A stretch of DNA of 64,000 nucleotides, taken from the NCBI GenBank assembly GCA_046295175.1, contig JBKBNY010000001.1, forward strand, positions 310,001 to 374,000. Direction: 5' to 3'. Positions 24,495 to 32,246 of the stretch are shown piece after piece; positions within the stretch are counted from its first letter, which is position 1, and every line of letters begins with the position of its first letter. The translations under genes and the position numbers were made by a program. The stretch is from JALOLV01 sp046295175. GTDB taxonomy: Bacteria; Bacteroidota; Bacteroidia; Cytophagales; Spirosomataceae. The notes beneath the pieces are model-generated. The model was not told the DNA's origin and did no database searches. It saw nothing but the letters and a program-made list of their open reading frames with translations.

Positions 24495-25337
24495 ATGACT
24501 GAACAAGCTATTATCAACTACAACCGAATCGCCGAAGCGATTGAGTACATCAAACAGAACTTTAAAGAGCAGCCTAACCTCGACGAAGTTGCCGAGAAGG
24601 TTCATTTGAGTCCGTTTCATTTTCAGCGGATGTTTACCGAATGGGCGGGTACAAGTCCCAAGAAGTTTTTGCAATACATCAGTGTCGAACACGCCAAAAA
24701 ATTATTGAAAGAAAATCAGAATACTGTTTTTGATGTAGCACACGAAACTGGGCTTTCGGGTACAAGCCGGCTTCATGATTTATTTGTAAATGTCGAAGGA
24801 ATGACCCCAGCCGAATACAAAAATGGCGGACAAAACCTCAACATCAATTACAGTTTTGCCGAGAGTCCGTTTGGTAATATTATAGTGGCTTCTACCCAAA
24901 AAGGAATCTGCTACATGGCATTTTATGATTATGAAATGGGTGGTTTGGGTGAACTAAAAAGTAGGTTTCCGAATGCAACTTTCAACCAAAAATTGGATTT
25001 GATTCAGCAAAATGCCCTTTTTATTTTTCAGAATGACTGGAGCAAACTTCATCAAATCAAACTCCACCTCAAAGGCACCGATTTTCAGCTAAAAGTGTGG
25101 GAGACTCTCCTTAAAATTCCGATTGGGCATTTATCAACTTACGGCACGATTGCCGAAAGAATCGAAAAACCAAACGCTTCGAGGGCGGTTGGTACTGCCA
25201 TTGGGAGTAACCCTGTTGCATTCTTGATTCCGTGTCATCGAGTTATTCAATCAACGGGTCATCTCGGTGGCTATATGTGGGGAACAACCCGCAAAACCGC
25301 CATCATAGGCTGGGAAAGTGCCAGAATTCATTCATAA
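24495..25337 (+). CDS. AraC-type regulator fused to methylated-DNA-protein cysteine methyltransferase (Ada-like)
   Basis: 280 residues. Residues about 5-105 form an AraC HTH domain (LDEVAEKVHLSPFHFQRMF, second helix-turn-helix TSRLHDLF). Residues about 115-275 form an O6-alkylguanine-DNA alkyltransferase with the acceptor motif PCHRV (C247) and preceding RAVGTAIGSNPVAFLI. It repairs O6-methylguanine stoichiometrically and probably regulates alkylation-response genes. The Ada N-terminal phosphotriester-sensing zinc domain is absent, so sensing may differ from E. coli Ada. It is monocistronic. Confidence 0.92.
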   Translation: MTEQAIINYNRIAEAIEYIKQNFKEQPNLDEVAEKVHLSPFHFQRMFTEWAGTSPKKFLQYISVEHAKKLLKENQNTVFDVAHETGLSGTSRLHDLFVNVEGMTPAEYKNGGQNLNINYSFAESPFGNIIVASTQKGICYMAFYDYEMGGLGELKSRFPNATFNQKLDLIQQNALFIFQNDWSKLHQIKLHLKGTDFQLKVWETLLKIPIGHLSTYGTIAERIEKPNASRAVGTAIGSNPVAFLIPCHRVIQSTGHLGGYMWGTTRKTAIIGWESARIHS

Positions 25338-25520
25338 GCTCAATAGTTTTTCACTTTGATTATTCTTCAGGTTAAGCGCATTAAAAAAGAGTGAAATTAT
25401 TGCGTTAATACCCCGCGGGATTTTTTAACTGATTTATGCCAAAGCGTAGGTAATTTCAATGCGTTCAACCTGACTATTCTTCAATAAATATTATCAATCA
25501 TAAAAATATTTATACATTAC

Positions 25521-25552
25521 TTGCTTTGACAACTAATTTTATTATAAATTTG
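25521..25552 (+). promoter_or_regulatory. Promoter of hmgA
   Basis: TTG (25521-25523), 21 nt, TAAATTTG (25545-25552). The predicted start is near 25559. Confidence 0.7.
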
Positions 25553-25560
25553 CATCAACA

Positions 25561-25580
25561 ATATTTGTTACAACAAATAT
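25561..25580. promoter_or_regulatory. Palindromic operator candidate at the hmgA transcription start
   Basis: ATATTTGTTACAACAAATAT is a perfect inverted repeat with 9-bp arms and an AC centre, placed at about +2 to +21 of the predicted transcript. The MarR-type regulator encoded in the same cluster is the natural candidate ligand. TTTGTTA half-sites recur at the marR promoter (28963-28999). Confidence 0.65.
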
Positions 25581-25590
25581 ATAATTCCGT

Positions 25591-25619
25591 CTCCATCGGG
25601 AGAGGGTTAGGGAGAGGTT
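25591..25619 (-). repeat. C/G-rich palindromic unit in the hmgA leader
   Basis: On the minus strand this reads CCTCTCCCTAACCCTCTCCC, then GAT GGAG. It is a doubled C-rich box with TAA between and a short returning arm, the same plan as the units at 9292-9413 and 29524-30032 but with CTCTCC in place of CCCCC. It lies 5 bp before the hmgA ATG, so it would be within the mRNA leader. Confidence 0.6.
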
Positions 25620-25623
25620 CACC

Positions 25624-26778
25624 ATGCCGATTTATCATAAATTAGGAAAGATTCCAGCAAAAAGACACGTACAATTCGAGAAACCAGAAGGTGGCCTGTA
25701 CTACGAGCAACTCTTCGGAACAATCGGTTTCGACGGTATGGCATCGTTGATGTATCATATCAATCGCCCGACGCAAGTATCCGAAATACTTGGTAGTGTG
25801 GATGTTACACCAAAAGCTGCGGTCGAAAAAAACATTCATTCTCGCAAACTCATTGGTTTTGCAGCTGAGCCCAAAGTTGATTTTCTCGAAAGTCGCACGC
25901 CATTGATGTTCAACAAAGATTGTATCATTGGGGTTGCTGCTCCGTCGGCTTCATTGACCGAATATTTCTACAAAAATGCCGATTCGGACGAATTACTTTT
26001 TATTCATAAAGGAACCGGTACGCTAAAAACAATTTTCGGAAATATCCCATTTGAATACGGCGATTATCTCATCATTCCGCGTGGGATGATTTATCAGATT
26101 GAGTTCGATACAACCGATAACCGAATCTTTTATGTAGAATCGCATTCGCCATTCTATACACCGAAACGCTATCGCAATCATTTTGGACAATTGCTCGAAC
26201 ATTCGCCTTTTTGTGAACGCGATTATAAACTTCCGCAAGACCTCGAAACGCACGATTTGAAAGGCGACTTTTTGATGAAAATCAAAAAACAAAGTACGCT
26301 TCATAGCTTAGTTTACAATCATCATCCATTTGATGTTGTAGGTTGGGATGGCTACAACTACCCTTGGGGATTCAATATTCAGAACTTTGAGCCAATCACG
26401 GGTCGTATTCACCAACCGCCGCCAGTACACCAGACATTCCAAACCGATGCCTTTGTGGTTTGTTCGTTTTGTCCGAGGCTTTACGATTACCATCCAAAGG
26501 CGATTCCTGCACCATACAATCACTCAAATATTGATTCTGACGAAGTGATTTACTACGTAGATGGTGATTTTATGAGCCGCAACGACATCGCACAAGGGCA
26601 CATCACGCTGCACCCAGGAGGTATTCCGCACGGGCCACACCCAGGAGCAATGGAACGCAGTATCGGTAAAACCTCAACCGAAGAGTACGCCGTGATGGTT
26701 GATACCTTTAAGCCGCTGATGATTACCGAAGAAGGGATGAAATTAGACGACGGAAAATATTATAAGAGTTGGATATAG
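25624..26778 (+). CDS. hmgA: Homogentisate 1,2-dioxygenase
   Basis: 384 residues. Opens the ring of homogentisate to maleylacetoacetate using Fe(II) and O2, the central step of Tyr/Phe catabolism. Iron-ligand regions of the family are visible: H and E in NHSNIDSDEVIYYVDGDF and H in HPGGIPHGPHPGAMERS. The cupin core (LLFIHKGTGTLKTIFG, YGDYLIIPRGMIYQIEF) is intact. First gene of the cluster hmgA-hpd-phhA-marR-(DUF559)-fahA, with promoter and palindromic operator directly upstream. Confidence 0.96.
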   Translation: MPIYHKLGKIPAKRHVQFEKPEGGLYYEQLFGTIGFDGMASLMYHINRPTQVSEILGSVDVTPKAAVEKNIHSRKLIGFAAEPKVDFLESRTPLMFNKDCIIGVAAPSASLTEYFYKNADSDELLFIHKGTGTLKTIFGNIPFEYGDYLIIPRGMIYQIEFDTTDNRIFYVESHSPFYTPKRYRNHFGQLLEHSPFCERDYKLPQDLETHDLKGDFLMKIKKQSTLHSLVYNHHPFDVVGWDGYNYPWGFNIQNFEPITGRIHQPPPVHQTFQTDAFVVCSFCPRLYDYHPKAIPAPYNHSNIDSDEVIYYVDGDFMSRNDIAQGHITLHPGGIPHGPHPGAMERSIGKTSTEEYAVMVDTFKPLMITEEGMKLDDGKYYKSWI

Positions 26779-26898
26779 ACCATGATTAACAAGATAGAAG
26801 GAGTTTCAGGATTTATGAAATGATTATTTAAGAGGAATTCTATTTCTGAAATCTACGATTATCTAAAACACCAAAAAAACATTAAATCAAATAAAGAT

Positions 26899-28044
26899 AT
26901 GCTTCATCAAGAATTGATATTAGACACTAAAAAAACGCAAAATAGCGATTCAAAAACCGATTTTTTGCCAATCAACGGAACCGACTACGTAGAACTTTAT
27001 GTAGGCAACTGCAAGCAAGCGGCTCATTATTACCAAACAGCGTTTGGGTTTCAGCCTTTGGCTTATGCTGGGCTCGAAACAGGTCAAAAAGACTTTGAAA
27101 GCTACGTTTTGGTACAAGACAAAATCAGATTGGTACTTACATCTCCACTCAAAGGCGGTACCGAAATCGGACGACACATTGATATTCATGGCGATGGAAT
27201 CAAGGTGGTTGCTCTTTGGGTTGATGACGCCGAAGCGGCATTCTACGAGACCGTGGAGCGTGGAGCGATTCCGTATTTGCGTCCGACTTATGAATCAGAT
27301 GAATTCGGAAAGGTTGTTCGTTCGGGTATTCATACCTACGGCGATACGGTTCATATTTTTGTAGAACGTAAAAACTATAATGGCGTTTTTTTGCCGGGTT
27401 ATCGTGCTTGGAACCCACACTATCGTCCATCTGAGATAGGTCTGAAATTTGTTGACCACATGGTGGGTAATGTAGGCTGGTTTGAGATGAAACACTGGGT
27501 AAATTTCTATGCCAATGTTATGGGTTTCAATCAATTAGTGAGCTTTGATGACAAAGATATTTCGACCGAATACACTGCTCTCATGAGTAAAGTAATGAGC
27601 AATGGCAATGGCCGAATCAAGTTTCCTATCAATGAGCCAGCCGAAGGCAAAAAACGCAGTCAGGTCGAAGAATACCTCGATTTTTATGGCGGAGCGGGTG
27701 TACAGCACTTGGCGGTTGCTACCGATAATATCATCGAGACCGTGACGGCTCTACGCGATAGAGGAGTTGAGTTTTTGAGAGTTCCTGAGACTTACTACGA
27801 TGATTTGCGAGAAAGAGTCGGCAATATTGATGAAGAAATAAATGAATTACGCCAGCTCGGAATCTTGGTTGATAGAGACGAAGAAGGTTATTTATTACAG
27901 ATATTCACCAAACCGATTGAACCACGCCCAACGATGTTTTTTGAGATTATTCAACGAAAAGGGGCAAAATCATTCGGTAAAGGCAATTTTAAGGCACTTT
28001 TTGAAGCCATCGAACGCGAACAAGAGCTAAGAGGAACGCTGTAA
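26899..28044 (+). CDS. hpd: 4-hydroxyphenylpyruvate dioxygenase
   Basis: 381 residues. Converts 4-hydroxyphenylpyruvate to homogentisate, the reaction just before HmgA. Two vicinal-oxygen-chelate halves are present. Iron ligands are His in FVDHMVGNV (about 182), His in GVQHLAVAT (about 262) and Glu in MFFEIIQRKG (about 346). It starts at the ATG at 26899, 120 bp after hmgA, with no promoter match recognised between them. Likely cotranscribed with hmgA. Confidence 0.96.
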   Translation: MLHQELILDTKKTQNSDSKTDFLPINGTDYVELYVGNCKQAAHYYQTAFGFQPLAYAGLETGQKDFESYVLVQDKIRLVLTSPLKGGTEIGRHIDIHGDGIKVVALWVDDAEAAFYETVERGAIPYLRPTYESDEFGKVVRSGIHTYGDTVHIFVERKNYNGVFLPGYRAWNPHYRPSEIGLKFVDHMVGNVGWFEMKHWVNFYANVMGFNQLVSFDDKDISTEYTALMSKVMSNGNGRIKFPINEPAEGKKRSQVEEYLDFYGGAGVQHLAVATDNIIETVTALRDRGVEFLRVPETYYDDLRERVGNIDEEINELRQLGILVDRDEEGYLLQIFTKPIEPRPTMFFEIIQRKGAKSFGKGNFKALFEAIEREQELRGTL

Positions 28045-28052
28045 TTAATTTG

Positions 28053-28222
28053 AGAATTAGTGAATCGTGAATTAGTGAATTGATAATAATTGCGAATTAG
28101 TGAATAACGGAAAGATTTTCAATATTCAATAAAAAACTATTCGCTAATTCACTCATTCGCAGTTCACGATATTCAATAAAAAACTATTCGCTAATTCACT
28201 CATTCACGATTCACGATTAGTG
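28053..28222. repeat. Direct and inverted AT-rich repeats before phhA
   Basis: A 37-bp sequence, containing ATTCGCTAATTCACTCATTC, occurs twice in direct orientation (28122-28158 and 28169-28205). Inverted versions of its core (GAATTAGTGAAT) occur three times at 28053-28105, so the region can fold extensively. A related sequence lies at 38405-38440. It occupies the hpd-phhA gap; no gene was seen. Confidence 0.8.
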
Positions 28223-28238
28223 TAAAAAAAATACATCC

Positions 28239-28970
28239 ATGAAACAAGAATATCAAAAATATACCGAAGCCGACCAAGCGATTTGGCGAATGCTTTTTGA
28301 AAGACAGATGAAGCAATTGCCCAACATGGCAAGTAAAGACTATATTGAGGGCATCGAAAAAGCAGGATTTGTGGCCGACCATATCCCAGATTTTGAGAAC
28401 GAAACAAACCCTAACCTCAAAAGTCTGACTGGTTGGGAGGTTGTGGCTGTTGGTGGATTGATTCCTGTAAAAGAGTTTTTTGAGTTGTTGGCCGAAAAGA
28501 AATTCCCTGCCTCGACATGGCTCCGAACTCCCGAACAATTGGATTACCTCGAAGAACCCGATATGTTTCATGATACTTTTGGGCATGTTCCGCTCTTGAC
28601 AAATCAGCATTTTTGCGATTTTTTGGGAGATTTTAGTAAAATTTCTTTGAAATACATCGAAAACGAATACGCCATTACGCTTCTACAAAGACTTTATTGG
28701 TTTACGGTTGAGTTTGGATTGATTCGCGAAGATGGACAATTGAAGATTTACGGAGGCGGTATTTTATCGTCGAGTGGAGAGTCCGAATACAGTCTTTTTA
28801 GTGAAGTGCCAGAGCGAGTACCGTATTGTATTTCGGATATTTTGGATACGGTTGTCAAGATTGATGAGTTTCAGAAGAAGTACTTTGTCATTGATTCTTA
28901 TGAGCAATTATTCAGTTCGCTATCGCAGTTAGAACACGAATTAGAAAAGCATTTGGAGCCAGTTTGTTAG
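28239..28970 (+). CDS. phhA: Phenylalanine 4-monooxygenase
   Basis: A 243-residue pterin-dependent iron hydroxylase converting phenylalanine to tyrosine and feeding the hpd-hmgA-fahA route. The 2-His-1-Glu facial triad is visible as H111 and H116 in FHDTFGHVPLL and E158 in YWFTVEFGLI. It is the catalytic domain only, the usual bacterial form without an ACT regulatory domain. It is separated from hpd by the AT-rich repeat array. No pterin carbinolamine dehydratase is encoded nearby. Confidence 0.95.
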   Translation: MKQEYQKYTEADQAIWRMLFERQMKQLPNMASKDYIEGIEKAGFVADHIPDFENETNPNLKSLTGWEVVAVGGLIPVKEFFELLAEKKFPASTWLRTPEQLDYLEEPDMFHDTFGHVPLLTNQHFCDFLGDFSKISLKYIENEYAITLLQRLYWFTVEFGLIREDGQLKIYGGGILSSSGESEYSLFSEVPERVPYCISDILDTVVKIDEFQKKYFVIDSYEQLFSSLSQLEHELEKHLEPVC

Positions 28971-28999
28971 TTTTTCGAGGATTTGTTATACTTTTGTTA
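28963..28999 (+). promoter_or_regulatory. marR promoter with TTTGTTA repeats
   Basis: The -7 box TACTTTTG lies at 28989-28996, inside and after the end of phhA. Three direct TTTGTTA motifs start at 28963, 28982 and 28993, and match the arms of the hmgA palindrome. This suggests autoregulation by the MarR protein (inference). Confidence 0.5.
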
Positions 29000-29072
29000 G
29001 ATAAATATGTTCAAAGACTTGGTTTTCGACTCAAAACCAACAACTGAAAGATAACAACACGAAAGTTCTCAA

Positions 29073-29513
29073 ATGACTCATTCTGACAAACGCTCATATT
29101 TTTTCAAGATTGACACGACCGTTAAGCGAATCCGTAGTTTTATGCAAAAAGGTCTTACCGATGCGGGCATCGACCTGACGGTTGACCAATGGGTTGTGAT
29201 TGACCACATCATGCCAAAACAAGACAGAGGAGTTAGCCAGAATGAACTCGCCGAAGATACAACCAAAGATGCTCCAACCGTAACCCGAATCTTAGATTTG
29301 TTGGTAAAAAAAGGATTGGTTGTGCGTCAAATGGCCGATGATGACCGTAGAAAATTCAATATTTATCTGACCGACGAAGGCCGTAAACTACATCAACAAG
29401 CATTTAAAGTAATTGCTGAGTTTAGGATAAAATCTTGGGATGGCCTCACCGACGATGACTACGAGCATTTGGTAAGAATCATGGATAGAATACATAAGAA
29501 CATTAGTGAGTGA
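29073..29513 (+). CDS. MarR family transcriptional regulator
   Basis: 146 residues. Winged-helix MarR fold: dimerisation helix (KRIRSFMQKGLTDAGIDLTVDQW), recognition helix NELAEDTTKDAPTVTRILDLLVKKGLV, wing DDDRRKFNIYLTDEG. MarR proteins in homogentisate clusters (HmgR type) usually repress the pathway until an aromatic intermediate binds. The palindrome at the hmgA start is a plausible target. It is located between phhA and fahA. Confidence 0.92.
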   Translation: MTHSDKRSYFFKIDTTVKRIRSFMQKGLTDAGIDLTVDQWVVIDHIMPKQDRGVSQNELAEDTTKDAPTVTRILDLLVKKGLVVRQMADDDRRKFNIYLTDEGRKLHQQAFKVIAEFRIKSWDGLTDDDYEHLVRIMDRIHKNISE

Positions 29514-29523
29514 AACGGTATAG

Positions 29524-29553
29524 TCCCCCTTAAAAAGGGGGTAGGGGGATTTT
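29524..29553 (-). repeat. Left palindromic unit flanking the DUF559 gene
   Basis: CCCCCTT-AAA-AAGGGGG followed by TAGGGGGATTTT. Read on the minus strand it is AAAATCCCCCTACCCCCTT...AAGGGGG. It is the inverted counterpart of the unit at 30000-30034. Confidence 0.85.
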
Positions 29554-29594
29554 CAAACCTAACATCACATCAAAGTAAAGTCTCTTTTTGCATA

Positions 29595-29987
29595 ATGTTA
29601 TTTTTACCATACAATCGAGATTTAAAAGAGTTCTCAAGGTACTTAAGAAACAATTCTACCCTGTCCGAAGTACTCCTTTGGAATCAATTAAAAGCAAGCC
29701 AAATGATGGGTTATCAGTTCAACAGGCAAAAACCTCTTGATAATTACATTGTTGATTTTTATGCCAAAAGATTGAATTTAGTAATCGAAATTGATGGAAT
29801 AAGTCACCAATTTGCAGAGGTCATTGTAAATGACGAAAAACGGCAGCAAGTTTTGGAACAAATGGGGTTAAACTTTCTAAGATTCACCGAAGCAGAAGTA
29901 AGAAAAAATATAAAGGGCGTGTTAAAAGTTATTGAAGATTATATCATAGATTTTGAGTTCAAAAATCCAGATATCAGACCAAATTAG
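29595..29987 (+). CDS. DUF559 family putative endonuclease
   Basis: 130 residues. Starts with the typical family segment SRYLRNNSTLSEVLLWNQLKA; then YQFNRQKPLDNYIVDFYAKR and LVIEIDGISH. D54, E66 and D68 fit a Vsr/PD-(D/E)xK-type nuclease core. The ORF is complete. It is bracketed by inverted C/G-rich palindromic units and interrupts the aromatic catabolic cluster between marR and fahA. This suggests a small mobile or selfish unit rather than a pathway gene (inference). Biochemical function of the family is not established. Confidence 0.88.
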   Translation: MLFLPYNRDLKEFSRYLRNNSTLSEVLLWNQLKASQMMGYQFNRQKPLDNYIVDFYAKRLNLVIEIDGISHQFAEVIVNDEKRQQVLEQMGLNFLRFTEAEVRKNIKGVLKVIEDYIIDFEFKNPDIRPN

Positions 29988-29999
29988 AACCTATTTTAA

Positions 30000-30034
30000 A
30001 TCCCCCTAACCCCCTTTTCAAGGGAGAATTTTTC
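30000..30034 (+). repeat. Right palindromic unit flanking the DUF559 gene
   Basis: ATCCCCCTAACCCCC, then TTTTCAAGGGAGAATTTTT. It has the same plan as the left unit but opposite orientation, and an internal stem CCCTT/AAGGG. Confidence 0.85.
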
Positions 30035-30058
30035 TCACCATTTTACACTTCCACTCTT

Positions 30059-31303
30059 ATGCAAAGCTGGATAAATATACCACAAGATTCAGATTTTTCG
30101 ATATATAACCTCCCATTCGGGATATTCAGTACAAAGACCTCGAAGCCTCATGTAGGAGTTCGGATTGGTGATTATGTGATTGATTTAGAGGCACTTCGCA
30201 AGTTTGGTTTATTGCAGATTCCGAGAAATATTCTCAACCAAAATATTCTCAATCCTTTTATCGGATTAGGCAAAAAAATCACAAACAAAGTCAGATTACA
30301 AATCCAAGAGTGGTTGTGTGAGCCAAATTCACCACTCAAAAGACACTTCAATCACGCCTTCTACCCCATTGAGCAAGTGCGTATGCACATGCCCGTAAGA
30401 GTGGGCGATTATACAGATTTTTATTCGAGTATCGAACACGCCTCAAATTCGGGGCGAATTTTTAGGCCGAATAATCCTAACCCATTGGTTGCTAACTGGA
30501 AACACATGCCAATTGCTTACCACGGACGAGCGAGTTCGATAGTAGTGTCAGGAACAGAAATCATCCGCCCGATGGGACAAATTACTCCTGCATCCGAAGA
30601 TAATCTACCCGAATTTGGTCTGACAAAATCGCTTGATTTTGAGCTTGAAATGGCGATGATTATCGGCAAAAATAACCAATTAGGGCAACCAATCAGTACA
30701 TCCGAAGCCGAAGAGTATGTCTTTGGGTTTGTACTTTTCAATGATTGGTCGGCACGAGATATTCAACGTTGGGAATACCAACCACTCGGTCCATTTTTGG
30801 GAAAAAACTTTGCTTCTTCAATCTCGCCATGGGTTGTTACGATTGAGGCATTAGAGCCATTCAGAGTCGAAACTCCCAAACAAGACCCAATTCTACCTTA
30901 TCTGCAATTTGAAGGTAAACACAATTTCGATATTAACCTTCAAGTAGAGCTAAATCAGCAGACTATCTGCCAATCAAACTACAAATATTTGTACTGGAAT
31001 ATCACCCAGCAAATCGCTCACCACACCATCAATGGCTGTAATCTTAAAATCGGTGATTTGTTGGCTTCGGGTACAATTAGCGGCGAAACCCCCGATAGTT
31101 TTGGCTCAATGCTCGAATTATCGTGGAATGGGCAAAAACCCCTTACCCTACCCGATGGCTCAACCCGAACATTTTTAGAAGACCAAGACACACTAACTAT
31201 CAAAGGATGGGCAGCGAAAAACTATATAAAAGTAGGCTTCGGAGAAGTAACTGGCGAAGTGAAAGCCAATCCAACATTATTGCATAAGAAAATATCAAAA
31301 TAG
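30059..31303 (+). CDS. fahA: Fumarylacetoacetase
   Basis: 414 residues. Hydrolyses fumarylacetoacetate to fumarate and acetoacetate, the last step of Tyr/Phe catabolism. Family motifs: VGDYTDFYSSIEHA (metal Asp), AYHGRASSIVVSG, FELEMAMIIGKNNQLG (Glu ligands), NDWSARDIQRWEYQPLGPFLGKNF and GTISGETPDSFGSMLELSW. It follows the DUF559 element. Maleylacetoacetate isomerase, required between HmgA and FahA, is not in the window. Confidence 0.96.
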   Translation: MQSWINIPQDSDFSIYNLPFGIFSTKTSKPHVGVRIGDYVIDLEALRKFGLLQIPRNILNQNILNPFIGLGKKITNKVRLQIQEWLCEPNSPLKRHFNHAFYPIEQVRMHMPVRVGDYTDFYSSIEHASNSGRIFRPNNPNPLVANWKHMPIAYHGRASSIVVSGTEIIRPMGQITPASEDNLPEFGLTKSLDFELEMAMIIGKNNQLGQPISTSEAEEYVFGFVLFNDWSARDIQRWEYQPLGPFLGKNFASSISPWVVTIEALEPFRVETPKQDPILPYLQFEGKHNFDINLQVELNQQTICQSNYKYLYWNITQQIAHHTINGCNLKIGDLLASGTISGETPDSFGSMLELSWNGQKPLTLPDGSTRTFLEDQDTLTIKGWAAKNYIKVGFGEVTGEVKANPTLLHKKISK

Positions 31304-31391
31304 TACAAACTTAAAATTCACAAGTCGCTAATTACAAGTACTTTACCGACTTTTTAATCCTTATTTAATTAAAGCATATAAAATTTGTCAA

Positions 31392-31399
31392 TACCTTTG
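31392..31399 (+). promoter_or_regulatory. -7 box of the usp gene
   Basis: TACCTTTG (31392-31399), 20 nt before the usp ATG. No TTG at the expected -33 spacing. Confidence 0.5.
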
Positions 31400-31419
31400 T
31401 AGTACCTTTTACAATACCT

Positions 31420-32244
31420 ATGATAAGACAAATTTTGCTGACAACCGATTTTTCGATTGCATCGGAAAATGCCATTCGTTGTGCAATAAAAACATTCGAG
31501 AATCTCAATTGTCATTTCACCCTTTTTAATTGTTCAGAAGAAAATTCTAAAGAAAAATCCGAATTCTACCTCAATAAATTTCGAGAAGATTTAGAATGGA
31601 ATTGTTCGAGCTTGCACTCTTTTTCGTCATTATTTTTGGATAAATCTATTGATGAATCTATCTCAAAACTTAAAGAAAACTTCGCCTTTCAAGTAGTTGT
31701 GGTAGGCACAACTGGACTTGGTAACAATCAATATTTCGGAAGTTTTGCAAAGAAGGTGTACCAAGAGTTTAAGAGTGCTTCTTTGTTTATACCTCATCAC
31801 AGCATAGCCAAAACCATCAAAAAAGCACAAGTTATTATTGAAGCAAACGAGAATCTCAATATCATGAGACTCGTGAGCCTTCGCAATCATTTAGAGACTC
31901 TGGAGATTGAAGCCTCTATTTTGTTGGTTTCAAAAGACCTTGAAGAAGAACAAAGGGTAGAAAAAGGTATTTTAAAAGATATTAAACACCTCTTTGGGTC
32001 GGTTAGCACAAAAATCGAAACTTGTAATAATTACGTAGATGGTATTTGTGAGTGCTTACTAACAAGCCAATCAGATATATTTGTATTTATGCTCAAAGAA
32101 GAGCTACAAAATGCTTTTTATGAGCGTGCATTGAACCAACTCATTGCTGATTTTCATTCGGCACCAGTTCTCAATATACCCATTCTTCAATGGCCCGAAA
32201 ATAATACTGTAATCCGAGAAAATAAGATTCAATACGCGTTTTGA
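31420..32244 (+). CDS. Universal stress protein (UspA family, tandem-domain size)
   Basis: 274 residues, the length of a two-domain Usp. The first domain starts ILLTTDFSIASENAIRCAI and contains VVVGTTGLGN near residue 103, resembling the nucleotide-binding GxxGxG region in degenerate form. The second half is more diverged (DIFVFMLKEELQ). Likely a cytosolic stress protein; ligand unknown. Its stop is 2 bp from that of the convergent gldF. Confidence 0.8.
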   Translation: MIRQILLTTDFSIASENAIRCAIKTFENLNCHFTLFNCSEENSKEKSEFYLNKFREDLEWNCSSLHSFSSLFLDKSIDESISKLKENFAFQVVVVGTTGLGNNQYFGSFAKKVYQEFKSASLFIPHHSIAKTIKKAQVIIEANENLNIMRLVSLRNHLETLEIEASILLVSKDLEEEQRVEKGILKDIKHLFGSVSTKIETCNNYVDGICECLLTSQSDIFVFMLKEELQNAFYERALNQLIADFHSAPVLNIPILQWPENNTVIRENKIQYAF

Positions 32245-32246
32245 AT

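Larger units (their letters stand above)
29524..30032. mobile_element. Candidate DUF559 element bounded by inverted palindromic units
   Basis: About 510 bp: left unit (minus orientation), a single DUF559 gene, right unit (plus orientation). Both ends carry TCCCCCTA(A)CCCCCTT, a short loop, AAGGG(G/A)GA and a T-rich tail. No target duplication was recognised. A mobile nature is inferred from architecture and position only. Confidence 0.45.
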
